The notes beneath the pieces are model-generated. The model was not told the DNA's origin and made no database searches. It saw only the letters and a program-made list of their open reading frames with translations. Of a DNA stretch of 64,000 bases, positions 55,343 to 63,991 are shown one piece after another (position 1 is the first letter of the stretch; each line of letters starts with the position of its first letter). Source of the DNA: Methanococcoides sp. LMO-2 (GTDB taxonomy: Archaea > Halobacteriota > Methanosarcinia > Methanosarcinales > Methanosarcinaceae); contig NZ_JBCAUS010000002.1 of the NCBI RefSeq assembly GCF_038432375.1, positions 931,740 to 995,739 on the forward strand, read 5' to 3'. A program made the position numbers and the translations under genes.

Positions 55343-56074
55343 ATGGCAGATAATGTAGTTACTTTTGTGGGCTCCGGACCAGGAAACCCAAAACTTATCA
55401 CATTACTCGGCAAGGAAAAGCTGGAAGAAGCAGACCTTGTAGTATATGCAGGTTCACTTGTGAACCCCATCGTGGTTGACTATTGTAAGGGAGAGAAAGT
55501 AGACAGTTATGGACTGACCCTTGATGAGATCACAAAGAAAATGGCAGATGCCGTTAAGGAAGGAAAGAAGGTAGTACGCCTGCACAGCGGAGATCCATCA
55601 CTCTACGGTAACGTCGTTGAACAGATGGAAGAGTTGAAGAAGTACGACATAACAGTAGAGCGCGTACCAGGAGTATCTTCTGTTTTCGCAACTGCAGCAG
55701 CGCTTGACACACAGCTCACCCTCAACGGAGTTTCTGATACACTTATAATCACTCGTCCTGCCGGCAAGACCCTTGAGAAAGATATAATTAAGGAACTTTC
55801 AAGGCACAACGCAACAATGGCAGTATTCCTCGGCACCCAGAAGATCGAGGAGATAATGGAAAAGGTCGAATATTCAGAAGATACCCCAGTAGCTGTAGTA
55901 TTCCATGCATCATGGCCCGACCAGAAGATCGTGTACGGTACAGTAGCAGACATTGCACAGAAGGTCAAGGATGAAGGCATCATACGCAGTGCAATGATCC
56001 TTATCGGCGGAGTAGTAGACCCTGTCGATTACAGGAGGTCACACTTATACGGAGTAGCACAAGAACCGCTGTAA
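55343..56074 (+). CDS. cbiF: cobalt-precorrin-4 C11-methyltransferase
   Basis: Tetrapyrrole methylase of 243 residues: [47 protein letters not shown] and [15 protein letters not shown], all distinctive of CbiF/CobM. GAGGTC ribosome site. Its last nine codons overlap the proposed AUA-started cbiG N-terminal gene. Confidence 0.95.
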   Translation: MADNVVTFVGSGPGNPKLITLLGKEKLEEADLVVYAGSLVNPIVVDYCKGEKVDSYGLTLDEITKKMADAVKEGKKVVRLHSGDPSLYGNVVEQMEELKKYDITVERVPGVSSVFATAAALDTQLTLNGVSDTLIITRPAGKTLEKDIIKELSRHNATMAVFLGTQKIEEIMEKVEYSEDTPVAVVFHASWPDQKIVYGTVADIAQKVKDEGIIRSAMILIGGVVDPVDYRRSHLYGVAQEPL

Positions 56075-56583
56075 TAACATTTGAACGCAATCTCGATGTT
56101 GCCAACAAACTGGCTGACCACATCGATGCAGATGTTATCATTTACAAGAAAGGCATCTTCGAAGATATTTTCGAGGATTACCAGGCCATAGTGGCGGTCT
56201 TCGCCACAGGCATAGTAGTGCGTGAGATCGCACCATTGGTAGTTGATAAATGGGAAGACCCCGCAGTCGTTGTAGTTGACTCGAACCTTAACTTTGCGAT
56301 CTCCCTTCTTGGCGGACATCACGGAGCTAACGAGCTTGTCCGGAAGATATCAGAGATGGGGGTTGTCCCCGTCATTACAACTGCCACTGAAGTGCACAAC
56401 CGTAATTCCGTAGAGGGTATTGCTGCCAAGCTTGGCTATGATATCGTCAACAAGGAATCCACAAGGGATGTGAACTGCGCCCTGCTTGACCAGGACGTGG
56501 AAGTTCTTGAAATAAAAGGACCAAAGATCGTTATTGTGGAAAATGATGTGTCTGTGCTGAAAAAAGAGAAGGCGGACAATTAA
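56047..56583 (+). CDS. cbiG: CbiG N-terminal half, AUA start
   Basis: Opens the delta-lactone ring of cobalt-precorrin-5A (loss of the C20 fragment). This gene holds the N-terminal and middle domains, 178 residues with [14 protein letters not shown] and [17 protein letters not shown]. No ATG, GTG or TTG lies in frame between the end region of cbiF and the GTG at 56191, which would remove about 48 conserved residues (from [20 protein letters not shown] on). AGGAGGT (56033-56039) is followed, eight bases after GGAGG, by an ATA (56047-56049), the likely start. The stop overlaps the ATG of the C-terminal half by one base. Confidence 0.85.
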   Translation: MRSSTRTAVITFERNLDVANKLADHIDADVIIYKKGIFEDIFEDYQAIVAVFATGIVVREIAPLVVDKWEDPAVVVVDSNLNFAISLLGGHHGANELVRKISEMGVVPVITTATEVHNRNSVEGIAAKLGYDIVNKESTRDVNCALLDQDVEVLEIKGPKIVIVENDVSVLKKEKADN

Positions 56584-56936
56584 TGTACATTGGAATAGGT
56601 GCTCGCAGGGGCGTATCGTCCGAAGAGGTCCTCGATGCTGTAAAGCAGGCTCTGGAAGAGGTCGGGAAAGATGAAAGTGAAATAAAGATGTTCGCATCAT
56701 CAACTCTGAAGGAGAACGAGACCGGGCTCATAGAGGCAATCGATAAAATGGGATTTGATATCAAGTTCCTCCCTGACGACATACTTAACGGTTTTGAAGT
56801 TCCGTCCGACTCACAGGCAAGCAGATTTGGACTCAAGGGTGTTGCCGAGCCGGCAGCGTTAGCATTATCTGCTAATAAGAAATTGATACTGGAAAAGAAA
56901 GTATATGGAAGGATCACAATTGCAATCGCAGAATGA
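56583..56936 (+). CDS. CbiG C-terminal half (CobE/GbiG-type domain)
   Basis: A 117-residue separate CbiG C-terminal domain: YIGIGARRGVSSEEVLDAVK, MFASSTLKENETGLIEA and RFGLKGVAEPAALALS. In most organisms this is fused to the N-terminal part; here they are two adjoining genes (TAATG junction). Completes CbiG function together with the preceding gene. Confidence 0.9.
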   Translation: MYIGIGARRGVSSEEVLDAVKQALEEVGKDESEIKMFASSTLKENETGLIEAIDKMGFDIKFLPDDILNGFEVPSDSQASRFGLKGVAEPAALALSANKKLILEKKVYGRITIAIAE

Positions 56937-57708
56937 AAATAAAAATGGCAAATTATTCATCATCGGTATCGGACCAGGCTCTGTTGAGCAGCTTACTGTA
57001 CGTGCCAGAGATGTTATACTGAATTCAGATTATGTTGTAGGTAACGGCACATATCTTGACCAGGTGGAAAGTCTTCTTGGAGAGCAGGAGATCGTACGCA
57101 GTGCAATGGGCAAAGAAGTAGACCGTGCTAAAAAGGCAGTTAACCTTGCTAAAGAGAACAAGGTTGTCTCCATGATAAGCGGCGGAGATGCAAATGTCTA
57201 TGGTATGGCAGGCCTAGTCCTTGAAGTTGCAGAGCACGAGGATCTTGATGTCGACGTAGAAGTACTCCCCGGAGTCACCGCTATCACAGCCGGTGCAAGT
57301 GTACTCGGCGCACCTATTGTGAATGACTTTGCAGTCATCAGTCTCAGTGATCTTCTCACACCATGGGAAGTCATTGAAAAACGCCTGAATGCAGCAGCAT
57401 CTGCTGATTTCGTTATATCACTCTACAATCCAAAGAGCAGGCAACGTCACTCCAATTTCTCAAGGGCCATTGAGATCATAAAGAAGCACAAGGACGGATC
57501 AGTGCCTGTAGGACTTGTCAAGAACGCACTTCGTGGTGAGAGCCAGGACTACATTGTCACAACCCTTGAAGATGTGCTTGACTACAATGACTGGGTAGAC
57601 ATGAGCACAATGATCATTGTCTGTAATGCGGATTCCCGCATCTGGAAGAATGAGAAAGGCGAAAAAATAATCACACCTAGGGGGTATCAGAAGAAATATG
57701 ACTACTGA
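56905..57708 (+). CDS. cbiH: cobalt-precorrin-3 C17-methyltransferase
   Basis: Ring-contracting tetrapyrrole methylase, 267 residues with GIGPGSVEQLTVRARDVI, MISGGDANVYGMAGLVLE, LPGVTAITAGASVLGAPI and SLYNPKSRQRHSNF. Overlaps the CbiG C-half gene by 32 bases; an N-terminal polar extension (EGSQLQSQNENKNG) precedes the conserved start of the domain. Confidence 0.94.
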   Translation: MEGSQLQSQNENKNGKLFIIGIGPGSVEQLTVRARDVILNSDYVVGNGTYLDQVESLLGEQEIVRSAMGKEVDRAKKAVNLAKENKVVSMISGGDANVYGMAGLVLEVAEHEDLDVDVEVLPGVTAITAGASVLGAPIVNDFAVISLSDLLTPWEVIEKRLNAAASADFVISLYNPKSRQRHSNFSRAIEIIKKHKDGSVPVGLVKNALRGESQDYIVTTLEDVLDYNDWVDMSTMIIVCNADSRIWKNEKGEKIITPRGYQKKYDY

Positions 57709-58420
57709 AAACAACAACAAGGACATCCCGGAACTTGAAGATCTGGTAGAGATGACAGTTAACATCGATCAGGAGCTCATTAAAGATTGTTCTGACTCAG
57801 GTGCCCGCACAGATGAAGCAAAGACGATCTACATGACAAGTCGTCGCATTGCTCATGACCTCATAGTTAAGGGAGAAAAGGAAACTCCTGAAGAACGTGT
57901 TACACAGCGTTGTGTGATCTCCACAGGAGACCCATCAGTTGCAGATATCATGTCCTACACCAACAATCCCGTAGATGCAGGAGTAGAAGCAATCAAAAAT
58001 GGAGCTCCTATTTTCGTAGATATCAACATGGTCAAAGCCGGAATTACAAAGAAAGGCCATGACTGTGAAGTTATTTGCGTCCTTGATGAAGACCAGAACG
58101 CAGAAGTTGCCAAAAAATACGGCATAACAAGAACTGCTGCAGGTTTCCTTTTAGCAAGAGACAGGCTTGAAGGTTCTATTGTCGCAATTGGAAATGCACC
58201 ATCTGCAGCACTTGCAGTCTGCAGGATGATCGAGCATGGAATCAAACCTGCACTCATAGTCGGAACCCCTGTTGGTTTCGTCAACGCCGCAGAATCAAAG
58301 GAAGAAGTAAGGAAAATGGATGTACCATCCATCACCTGCATTGGAACACGTGGCGGAACACCAATGGCAGTTGCATGTGTCAATGAGCTTGTTGCCATTG
58401 CAAAAGAAAGGGACGAGTGA
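57698..58420 (+). CDS. cbiC: cobalt-precorrin-8 methylmutase
   Basis: Moves the C11 methyl to C12 giving cobyrinate. 240 residues: SRRIAHDLIVKGEKETPEERVTQ segment, GDPSVADIM, the catalytic-region DINMVKAGITKKGHDCEV and PVGFVNAAESKEEV. Overlaps cbiH by 11 bases. An acidic 30-residue N-terminal extension is present. Last gene of the operon. Genes cbiD, cbiE, cbiJ and the chelatase are not in the window. Confidence 0.95.
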   Translation: MTTENNNKDIPELEDLVEMTVNIDQELIKDCSDSGARTDEAKTIYMTSRRIAHDLIVKGEKETPEERVTQRCVISTGDPSVADIMSYTNNPVDAGVEAIKNGAPIFVDINMVKAGITKKGHDCEVICVLDEDQNAEVAKKYGITRTAAGFLLARDRLEGSIVAIGNAPSAALAVCRMIEHGIKPALIVGTPVGFVNAAESKEEVRKMDVPSITCIGTRGGTPMAVACVNELVAIAKERDE

Positions 58421-58515
58421 TAATAGCATACATCACTCATTTCTTCATTCTTTTTTGTTTCTCTTCTTTTTTAGGTCCAATGATATTGCCTGTTCAACAG
58501 ACCATATCCCAATAA

Positions 58516-59160
58516 TTACAACCTGACAAAGACATTGCTGTAAAGCATCCATAGTCCAACGAGTATCAACACAACACCTGCACCTTTTTTGACATACATA
58601 TCATACCTTGCAATGTTGCTAAGGACAGAGGAAGAGATATTCGCCGAATATGCGATCACAAGCATAGGAATCCCGAGACCCATGGAATAAATGAAAAGCA
58701 AAAAGGCACCATAGGCAATGTCGCCTTCAACAGCAACCAGTGCAAGGATAGATGCTAGTATCGGACCTATGCACGGAATCCATATTATTCCCAGTGACAT
58801 TCCTAAAAGTAATCCGCCGAGTAAACCCTTTTCCTTGACATCTGTGCCGGTAAGGGTAGCAAACCTGTTGAAAGTAGCAAGATCAAAGATCAGTGTGAAA
58901 CCGAAAAGTATGATCACAAGACCTGCAAAGGCACTGAGATACAAGAGATATTGCTGGAAGAATGAGCCAAATGCAGAAGTTATAACCCCCATGATAGTAA
59001 ACGATATTGAGAGACCGAGGACAATTGCAACAGGTCTCAAAGGTCCCTTAGAGGTCGAATAAGCAAATATTGCAGGCAGCAGTGGAAGAACACAGGGAGA
59101 AAAGATGCTTATCATGCCTGCTGCAAAAGCTGCGACCGGCGTTACCCCACCCAGATCCAT
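58516..59160 (-). CDS. ccdA: CcdA-type thiol/cytochrome c biogenesis membrane protein
   Basis: Six-helix membrane protein of 214 residues that carries electrons from cytoplasmic thioredoxin to the outside. The diagnostic cysteines are SIFSPCVLPLLPAI near residue 25 and IWIPCIGPILASI near 135. ATG 59160 with AGGTGG before it. Paired with an exported thioredoxin gene 18 bp upstream; together they could supply reductant for surface proteins such as the cytochrome c at 41432-42823. Confidence 0.9.
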   Translation of the reverse strand: MDLGGVTPVAAFAAGMISIFSPCVLPLLPAIFAYSTSKGPLRPVAIVLGLSISFTIMGVITSAFGSFFQQYLLYLSAFAGLVIILFGFTLIFDLATFNRFATLTGTDVKEKGLLGGLLLGMSLGIIWIPCIGPILASILALVAVEGDIAYGAFLLFIYSMGLGIPMLVIAYSANISSSVLSNIARYDMYVKKGAGVVLILVGLWMLYSNVFVRL

Positions 59161-59178
59161 ATTCAACCACCTGCACAA

Positions 59179-59712
59179 TTAGACATCAGATGTATTCAAA
59201 GAAAGCTCGCTTTCAGAAATATTATTCCGATACTCTATTGCATGACCAAGAATTATCTCAAAAACATCTTTATCCACATAACCGAGGACACGAGCTTTAT
59301 TTCGATCCATTTCTTTGACACCATCATACCTCATGAAGACATAATTCCCATCTTCAATATCAACTATCACAGTCGTATCGGGTATAGAATACACATTGAA
59401 TCTGGCACCAAGTTCGGGAGTAAGCTCAGTATCAATAAACATGACAGTCGCCCGGCCTTCATAATCGAGTGCCAATTCATCGATGACCGGATCCAGCTGC
59501 CTGCATGGAGGACACCATTCAGCACCTGCTTTAAGAAGGACAGGACCATCTTCCAGGGCATCATCTATCTGCTGTTGCTCAGTAACAAGGATTGCTGCTC
59601 TTTCAGCAGATACTGTTGAATCGAAATCATCTACAGGAGTGACATCTGAAACACATCCTGCGATCAGGACTGCAGCAACAACCATTACAAGAAAACAGAT
59701 CTTAGCCCTCAT
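59179..59712 (-). CDS. exported thioredoxin-like lipoprotein
   Basis: A 177-residue lipoprotein: signal with lipobox VLIAGC at residues 15-20, then a thioredoxin fold with active site AEWCPPCRQLDP near 69-80 and the cis-Pro in SIPDTTV. Membrane-tethered outside the cell and probably reduced by the CcdA protein encoded next. GGTGAT ribosome site. Confidence 0.9.
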   Translation of the reverse strand: MRAKICFLVMVVAAVLIAGCVSDVTPVDDFDSTVSAERAAILVTEQQQIDDALEDGPVLLKAGAEWCPPCRQLDPVIDELALDYEGRATVMFIDTELTPELGARFNVYSIPDTTVIVDIEDGNYVFMRYDGVKEMDRNKARVLGYVDKDVFEIILGHAIEYRNNISESELSLNTSDV

Positions 59713-59864
59713 TCCATCACCATTTAAATTATGATATTATCTTATATAACTAACATTATTCCGGCAACAAAATAAAAGTAGCTCTGTTTTGATATAAAGG
59801 TTTTGCACGATTGTTGCATAGTGGCACAAAACCCATTGAAAAAAACCCCAATCGAAATTAGATA

Positions 59865-59890
59865 AAATAAATAAATAAATAAATAAAATG
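59865..59890. repeat. AAAT tetranucleotide microsatellite
   Basis: A run of about six AAAT units in the spacer between the thioredoxin and pyrimidine reductase genes. It lies outside coding sequence. Confidence 0.8.
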
Positions 59891-59908
59891 AAAGATGTTA
59901 GAGAGGCA

Positions 59909-60592
59909 TCAGTGTCTGTTGACAACAGCCCACTTTAAAAGCACGCCCTCATCCATTTTTTCCATACCCATAAGATCCAGTTTCAGGACATCGTCCTCAT
60001 CAAACCCTGAACCATCAACAAGTGTAGGAGCACAGGTTCCACCAATTAGCAGATTGCCTACAAACGAATATATCTCATCCACGAGACCATTTGAAAGCAT
60101 AGCCCAATTAAGAGTGGCACCACCTTCTATCATTAGACGCTTTACTCCCATGGAATCGAGCTCTTTCATTAATGCACACAGATCCACCTGCTCATCTCCG
60201 GCAGTTATCACCAATGCCTTTTGCTGAAGCATTTTCACTCTGTCTTCAGGAGCTGAACCTGAAACTGCAATGATCCGCTTCCCCTCACCCTTTATGAAAA
60301 TATCAGCATCCAGAGGAGTTCTTGCCTTGCTATCAATTACAATACGGATAGGATCCTCATCTGAACCACTGGCCTTACGAGCAGTACGGCGGGATTTGGA
60401 TTTGACAGTGAGACTTGGATCGTCTGCAAGAACCGTACCAATGCCAACTACTATTGCGTCAGATGTTGCACGGAGTTCATCCATTCGGTCAAAGTCCACA
60501 TCACCGGAGATCCGGACCTGCTTTCTTTCCTTTGTGGAGATCTTTCCATCAGCTGACATTGCTGAATTAATAAAAATAAATGGCCTGCCCAT
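59909..60592 (-). CDS. 2,5-diamino-6-(ribosylamino)pyrimidinone 5'-phosphate reductase
   Basis: RibD C-terminal (dihydrofolate reductase-like) domain, 227 residues, reducing the ribosyl to ribityl side chain in the archaeal riboflavin and F420 precursor route. Motifs: RPFIFINSAMSADGKIS, DAIVVGIGTVLADDPSL, IVIDSKARTPLDADIF and MIEGGATLNWAML. Start ATG 60592 fits the family; a frame extension of four codons exists. No clear ribosome site, possibly leaderless. Follows the CBS gene. Confidence 0.9.
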   Translation of the reverse strand: MGRPFIFINSAMSADGKISTKERKQVRISGDVDFDRMDELRATSDAIVVGIGTVLADDPSLTVKSKSRRTARKASGSDEDPIRIVIDSKARTPLDADIFIKGEGKRIIAVSGSAPEDRVKMLQQKALVITAGDEQVDLCALMKELDSMGVKRLMIEGGATLNWAMLSNGLVDEIYSFVGNLLIGGTCAPTLVDGSGFDEDDVLKLDLMGMEKMDEGVLLKWAVVNRH

Positions 60593-60663
60593 AACAAAAC
60601 ACACCCAGAAAAATAAAACAAATGGGCCGACAGGAACAGCTGTAGCTGTCGGCTCCGCAAGTA

Positions 60664-61515
60664 TCAGTACTTTAGAAGTGCTTTTAAGAGATAGCGATCT
60701 CTCAACAGTCCGATGAATTTCTGGTTTGCATCAACGACAGGTACCTGGTCGATCCTGTGCCTCTTCATCTTAAGAGCACACTCACTAACACCCATATTGT
60801 TTGATGCTGTGATCGGATCTTTAACCATTACGTCATTTACAGGCACATCCGGAACTTTGATCCTTGAGACACTATAATAGATACTCATTGTATCTCTCAT
60901 ACTTTCCCATGTCCATTCATCATCATCAGAACCTGCTGACATGTCTGACATTTCAACAGAATCCTCAATGACACTTGAGCTGATGACATCACGGTCTGAG
61001 ATTATACCTACAAGTTCAAGTGTTGAATCGATGACAGGAACTGCCTTTACGTGTGCAAGTTCCATGTGCCTTGCAACCACAGGAAGAGGTGTCAGATTCC
61101 AGACAGGACCTACCCCATGATTGAGATATTCACCGATCGGATCAGTGATGTTCAGATCAACCATGCTGCCAACAACGTCGGCAACAGTTACCAATCCCAC
61201 AAGTTTTTCATCTTCAACTACAGGAATCCTTCTGATACCATGCTTAAGCAAAAGGCGTGCTGCAATTGTGATATCCTCATCGGGACTTATTGTAACAGGG
61301 TCACGTGCCATCAACAGGGCAAGTTGCTCCTCGGTAGGGTTCTTGAGTAAGTTGGAACGACTTACGATACCTACAACTTTATTGTCTTTGAGAACAGGAA
61401 GTCCTGAAACCCGCTTGTCTTTCAGAATGGAAAGGACCTCATCCCTTGAACCGGGAAGAGCCACACATGCAACATCCTTTACCATTACGTCTCTAACGAG
61501 TGTATCCTTAGGCAT
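60664..61515 (-). CDS. protein with four CBS domains
   Basis: 283 residues forming two Bateman modules: CBS1 about 7-60 (VMVKDVACVALPGSRDEV), CBS2 about 68-120, CBS3 about 128-185, CBS4 about 225-283 (DVMVKDPITASNNM). Binds adenosine nucleotides or SAM in relatives. No catalytic domain attached. GAGGTTTT before the ATG. Downstream of a universal stress protein gene, a common archaeal pairing for energy sensing. Confidence 0.9.
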   Translation of the reverse strand: MPKDTLVRDVMVKDVACVALPGSRDEVLSILKDKRVSGLPVLKDNKVVGIVSRSNLLKNPTEEQLALLMARDPVTISPDEDITIAARLLLKHGIRRIPVVEDEKLVGLVTVADVVGSMVDLNITDPIGEYLNHGVGPVWNLTPLPVVARHMELAHVKAVPVIDSTLELVGIISDRDVISSSVIEDSVEMSDMSAGSDDDEWTWESMRDTMSIYYSVSRIKVPDVPVNDVMVKDPITASNNMGVSECALKMKRHRIDQVPVVDANQKFIGLLRDRYLLKALLKY

Positions 61516-61538
61516 ATTTTTAAAACCTCAGTATAATT

Positions 61539-61991
61539 TCATTCGTCTTTTTCACTACGCACAACAAGTACAGGAACTTCTGAGTTGCGAGTGACCTTCT
61601 CAGCAACGCTTCCAAGGAGGAATCTGTCGATACCACCCTTTCCAAGTGTGCCAACTACTATCAGATCAATATTATTGTCCTTTGCATATTCAAGGATCTC
61701 ATGACTGGGATGACCTTCAAGGACTGCTGATTCCATATCAAGACCAGCATCCGATGCAAATTCTTCCACTTTCTTCAAGGAGTCATTTCCTTCAGTCTCG
61801 AGAAGTTCATACATCATCTCCCATCCTGCATCCATTGGAATAGAAGCAAAAGCAGCGGTATCCACCACATAAACAACATACAACTTTGCCCCACTCAATT
61901 TCGCAAATTCAATACCATAGGATATTGCCTTTCTGTTCTTTTCAGAACCATCGGTTGCTATCAATATTTTCTTGTATAATTCGCTTGTCAT
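61539..61991 (-). CDS. universal stress protein family
   Basis: A 150-residue UspA-fold protein: ILIATDGSEKNRKAISYG at the N-terminus and the ATP-binding VVGTLGKGGIDRFLLGSVAEKV near 110-131 (G-2x-G-9x-G-S/T). ATG 61991 with GAGGG; an upstream extension overlaps the amidohydrolase gene and is unlikely. Between the amidohydrolase and CBS genes. Confidence 0.92.
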   Translation of the reverse strand: MTSELYKKILIATDGSEKNRKAISYGIEFAKLSGAKLYVVYVVDTAAFASIPMDAGWEMMYELLETEGNDSLKKVEEFASDAGLDMESAVLEGHPSHEILEYAKDNNIDLIVVGTLGKGGIDRFLLGSVAEKVTRNSEVPVLVVRSEKDE

Positions 61992-62004
61992 ATTACCCTC
62001 GCCA

Positions 62005-63117
62005 TCAGTTGTTTGTATGGATAATGGATAAAATATCATCTGGCCTGCCTCTTCTGACCATTCCACTTACCGGGTCACTAATACCCTTCAGGTTGTTGGA
62101 AGCCCCATTCAGAATCATAAGATTGGCTTTATTGCCTTCCCTGATGAAACCTGTATTGTTAAATCCCAGGCATGATGCCCCATTTAGCGTGCACATCTTA
62201 AATACTTGTCTATCCTCAAGGCCAAAAACCTTGGATAGTAACTCCATTTCAGAGAACATGTTAACCGAATTCAACATCACATTGTCAGTACCAACTGCCA
62301 CAGTAACTCCCAATTCCAGCATTTCAGCCACAGGGGCCATCCCCACATCTGTAACGAAATTGGAACGGGGACACACGACAACAGGAATTCCGGCATCTGC
62401 TACTGCCATGAGATCAGACCTTTTTGCATGGGTCATGTGGATCAGAAGATCCGGATCAAGAGAGAGGGCTTTCTCAACATCATCATCGGACTTTTCCCCG
62501 GAATGGATGGCAAACTTCCGTTTCCTGTTTTTAGACACATTTCTGGACCTATGCAGAAGTTCCATATCAACATCGTTCGTCCCACTCATCCCAAGTCCGT
62601 CAGCGTGCTGAAGGATGCGATCGATCTCCAACATGACATCATCCATGGGTGCATCAGGATCCTTCGGCCTTCCGAGTACCAGACTGTCAACATTAAGATC
62701 ATTGGCTGCCTCTTTTATTGCAAATACACCGAGAACCCCACCTTCCCTGAAATCTGCAAAAGCACTGGTTCCTGTTGCCAGCATATCCTCTATACTTGAT
62801 CTCATGGAATTCACCAGGTCTGAATAGGAAGTTTTACCGAGTATCCTGTGCTTCAGTCCATCTGGAGGTCTTACGAGAGAGTCAAGGTCTTTTTTTACAC
62901 GGAAGTTCTCGCACGTTCCAAGAACAGGGTCCTTGCAGACAGAATCTCCGATATGCGTATGTGAATTAATAAAGCATGGAGCAATGATGTTCTTGCTTGT
63001 TGTGGACTCTTCGCCAATTTCGGTTATGAGTCCATCCTCCACGCAGAGATACCCTTCAATCGATTCCAGTTCATCCCCTAGAATGATCTTTCCTGAAATA
63101 ATCTGTTCACAGGACAT
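62005..63117 (-). CDS. amidohydrolase superfamily deaminase-like protein
   Basis: 370-residue metal-dependent TIM-barrel hydrolase. Ligand motifs: INSHTHIGDS near 53, AIHSGEKSDDDVEKA near 198, HMTHAKRSDL near 220 and VGTDNVMLNSV near 273, plus flanking beta-sandwich strands at both ends. Related to cytosine/SAH/adenosine deaminases and chlorohydrolases; the substrate is not assignable. First gene of the amidohydrolase-Usp-CBS-reductase series. Confidence 0.85.
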   Translation of the reverse strand: MSCEQIISGKIILGDELESIEGYLCVEDGLITEIGEESTTSKNIIAPCFINSHTHIGDSVCKDPVLGTCENFRVKKDLDSLVRPPDGLKHRILGKTSYSDLVNSMRSSIEDMLATGTSAFADFREGGVLGVFAIKEAANDLNVDSLVLGRPKDPDAPMDDVMLEIDRILQHADGLGMSGTNDVDMELLHRSRNVSKNRKRKFAIHSGEKSDDDVEKALSLDPDLLIHMTHAKRSDLMAVADAGIPVVVCPRSNFVTDVGMAPVAEMLELGVTVAVGTDNVMLNSVNMFSEMELLSKVFGLEDRQVFKMCTLNGASCLGFNNTGFIREGNKANLMILNGASNNLKGISDPVSGMVRRGRPDDILSIIHTNN

Positions 63118-63451
63118 TACGACTAACTAATATATCCAGTAAAGTAGATATATCCTCCGGCAGATCCTACACCCAGATCAGCGCTTCTGCATTCGCCAGA
63201 TCGGCGCTTCTGGAGCGCGCGTCCCTTTCGCGTTGCTCAAGGGGACTTTGTGTAATCTTTCGTTCGAGCGCAAGTAGGCATTGAGATAGAGAATATACTC
63301 TGAGCAGCAATGACGTCGATCTTTAAATCAAATTGGAGCGCAGGATTAGAAAAGGGCGATCATGTATAATTACATATCAGAGACTCTTAAGAAAAAAAAC
63401 AAACTCAAAGCTAGTGAGTGTAGATCAAGTAAAAGAAAAGGGTAATAGAGT
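63118..63451. other. 334-bp spacer between the amidohydrolase gene and the 5S copy
   Basis: No gene recognised. A GC-rich patch holds two 17-bp direct repeats CCAGATC(A/G)GCGCTTCTG at 63173 and 63196 (23-bp period, one mismatch) and a plus-strand hairpin GTCCCTTT/AAGGGGAC around 63221-63247 followed by TTTGTGT. It could be an rRNA processing or termination element, or an unrecognised small RNA. Confidence 0.45.
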
Positions 63452-63578
63452 GAGCAAAGCAGCGATGTAGATTTCCCAAGGACTCTCGTACCTCAGTACA
63501 GTAAACAACGTGGGCAGGCTTATCTTCTGTGTTCAGAAAGGGAACAGGAGTTGCCCTGCCGCTATGGCCGCCGTACTC
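63452..63578 (-). rRNA. 5S ribosomal RNA, second (diverged) copy
   Basis: 127-nt 5S-like sequence nearly identical to the copy at 63865-63991 but with about nine differences, several in the terminal helix: 5' GAGTACGGCGG against 3' CTGCTTTGCTC now has one mismatch and one extra wobble where the other copy is fully paired. The conserved core is intact. It lies downstream of tRNA-Cys and may be transcribed by read-through. Confidence 0.88.
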
Positions 63579-63599
63579 AAACTTGTATTAATGGATGAA

Positions 63600-63671
63600 A
63601 GCCAAGGTCCGGATTCGAACCGGAATGGAATCGCTCTGCAGGCGATTGCGTAGCCGCTCCGCCACCTTGGC
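63600..63671 (-). tRNA. tRNA-Cys(GCA)
   Basis: Cloverleaf with acceptor GCCAAGG/CCTTGGC, anticodon stem AATCGC/GCGATT, loop CTGCAGA (anticodon GCA), T-loop TTCGAAT and discriminator T (U73), which is the Cys identity base. CCA is not encoded. The order 23S-5S-tRNA-Cys is typical of Methanosarcinales rRNA operons, so this is the operon's distal end. Confidence 0.95.
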
Positions 63672-63864
63672 ATTTGAACGAATCCTAGTAGGCAATACAC
63701 ACATATAAGCCTTTACATTGCGACATGAAGGCAAAGGTCTATTGATCAGCCATCGAGGCCAGTACTTACTTTGAGCAGAACCCAGGAGGAATGTTGAAAC
63801 CTGAAAAAGATAAAGGTACAACTCTTGGGTTGTAGCAAATCAAAGAAAAGTTAAGGTAAAGAGT

Positions 63865-63991
63865 GAGTATAGCAGCGATGCAGATTTCCCAAGGACTCTC
63901 GTACCTCAGTACAGTAAACAACGTGGGCAGGCTTATCTTCTGTGTTCGGAATGGGAACAGGAGTGGCCCTGCCACTATGGCCGCCATACTC
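63865..63991 (-). rRNA. rrf: 5S ribosomal RNA
   Basis: 127-nt 5S rRNA with an 11-bp terminal helix (GAGTATGGCGG against CTGCTATACTC) and the typical archaeal core GGCGGCCATAG. On the minus strand; 23S and 16S should lie beyond base 64000. Confidence 0.95.
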
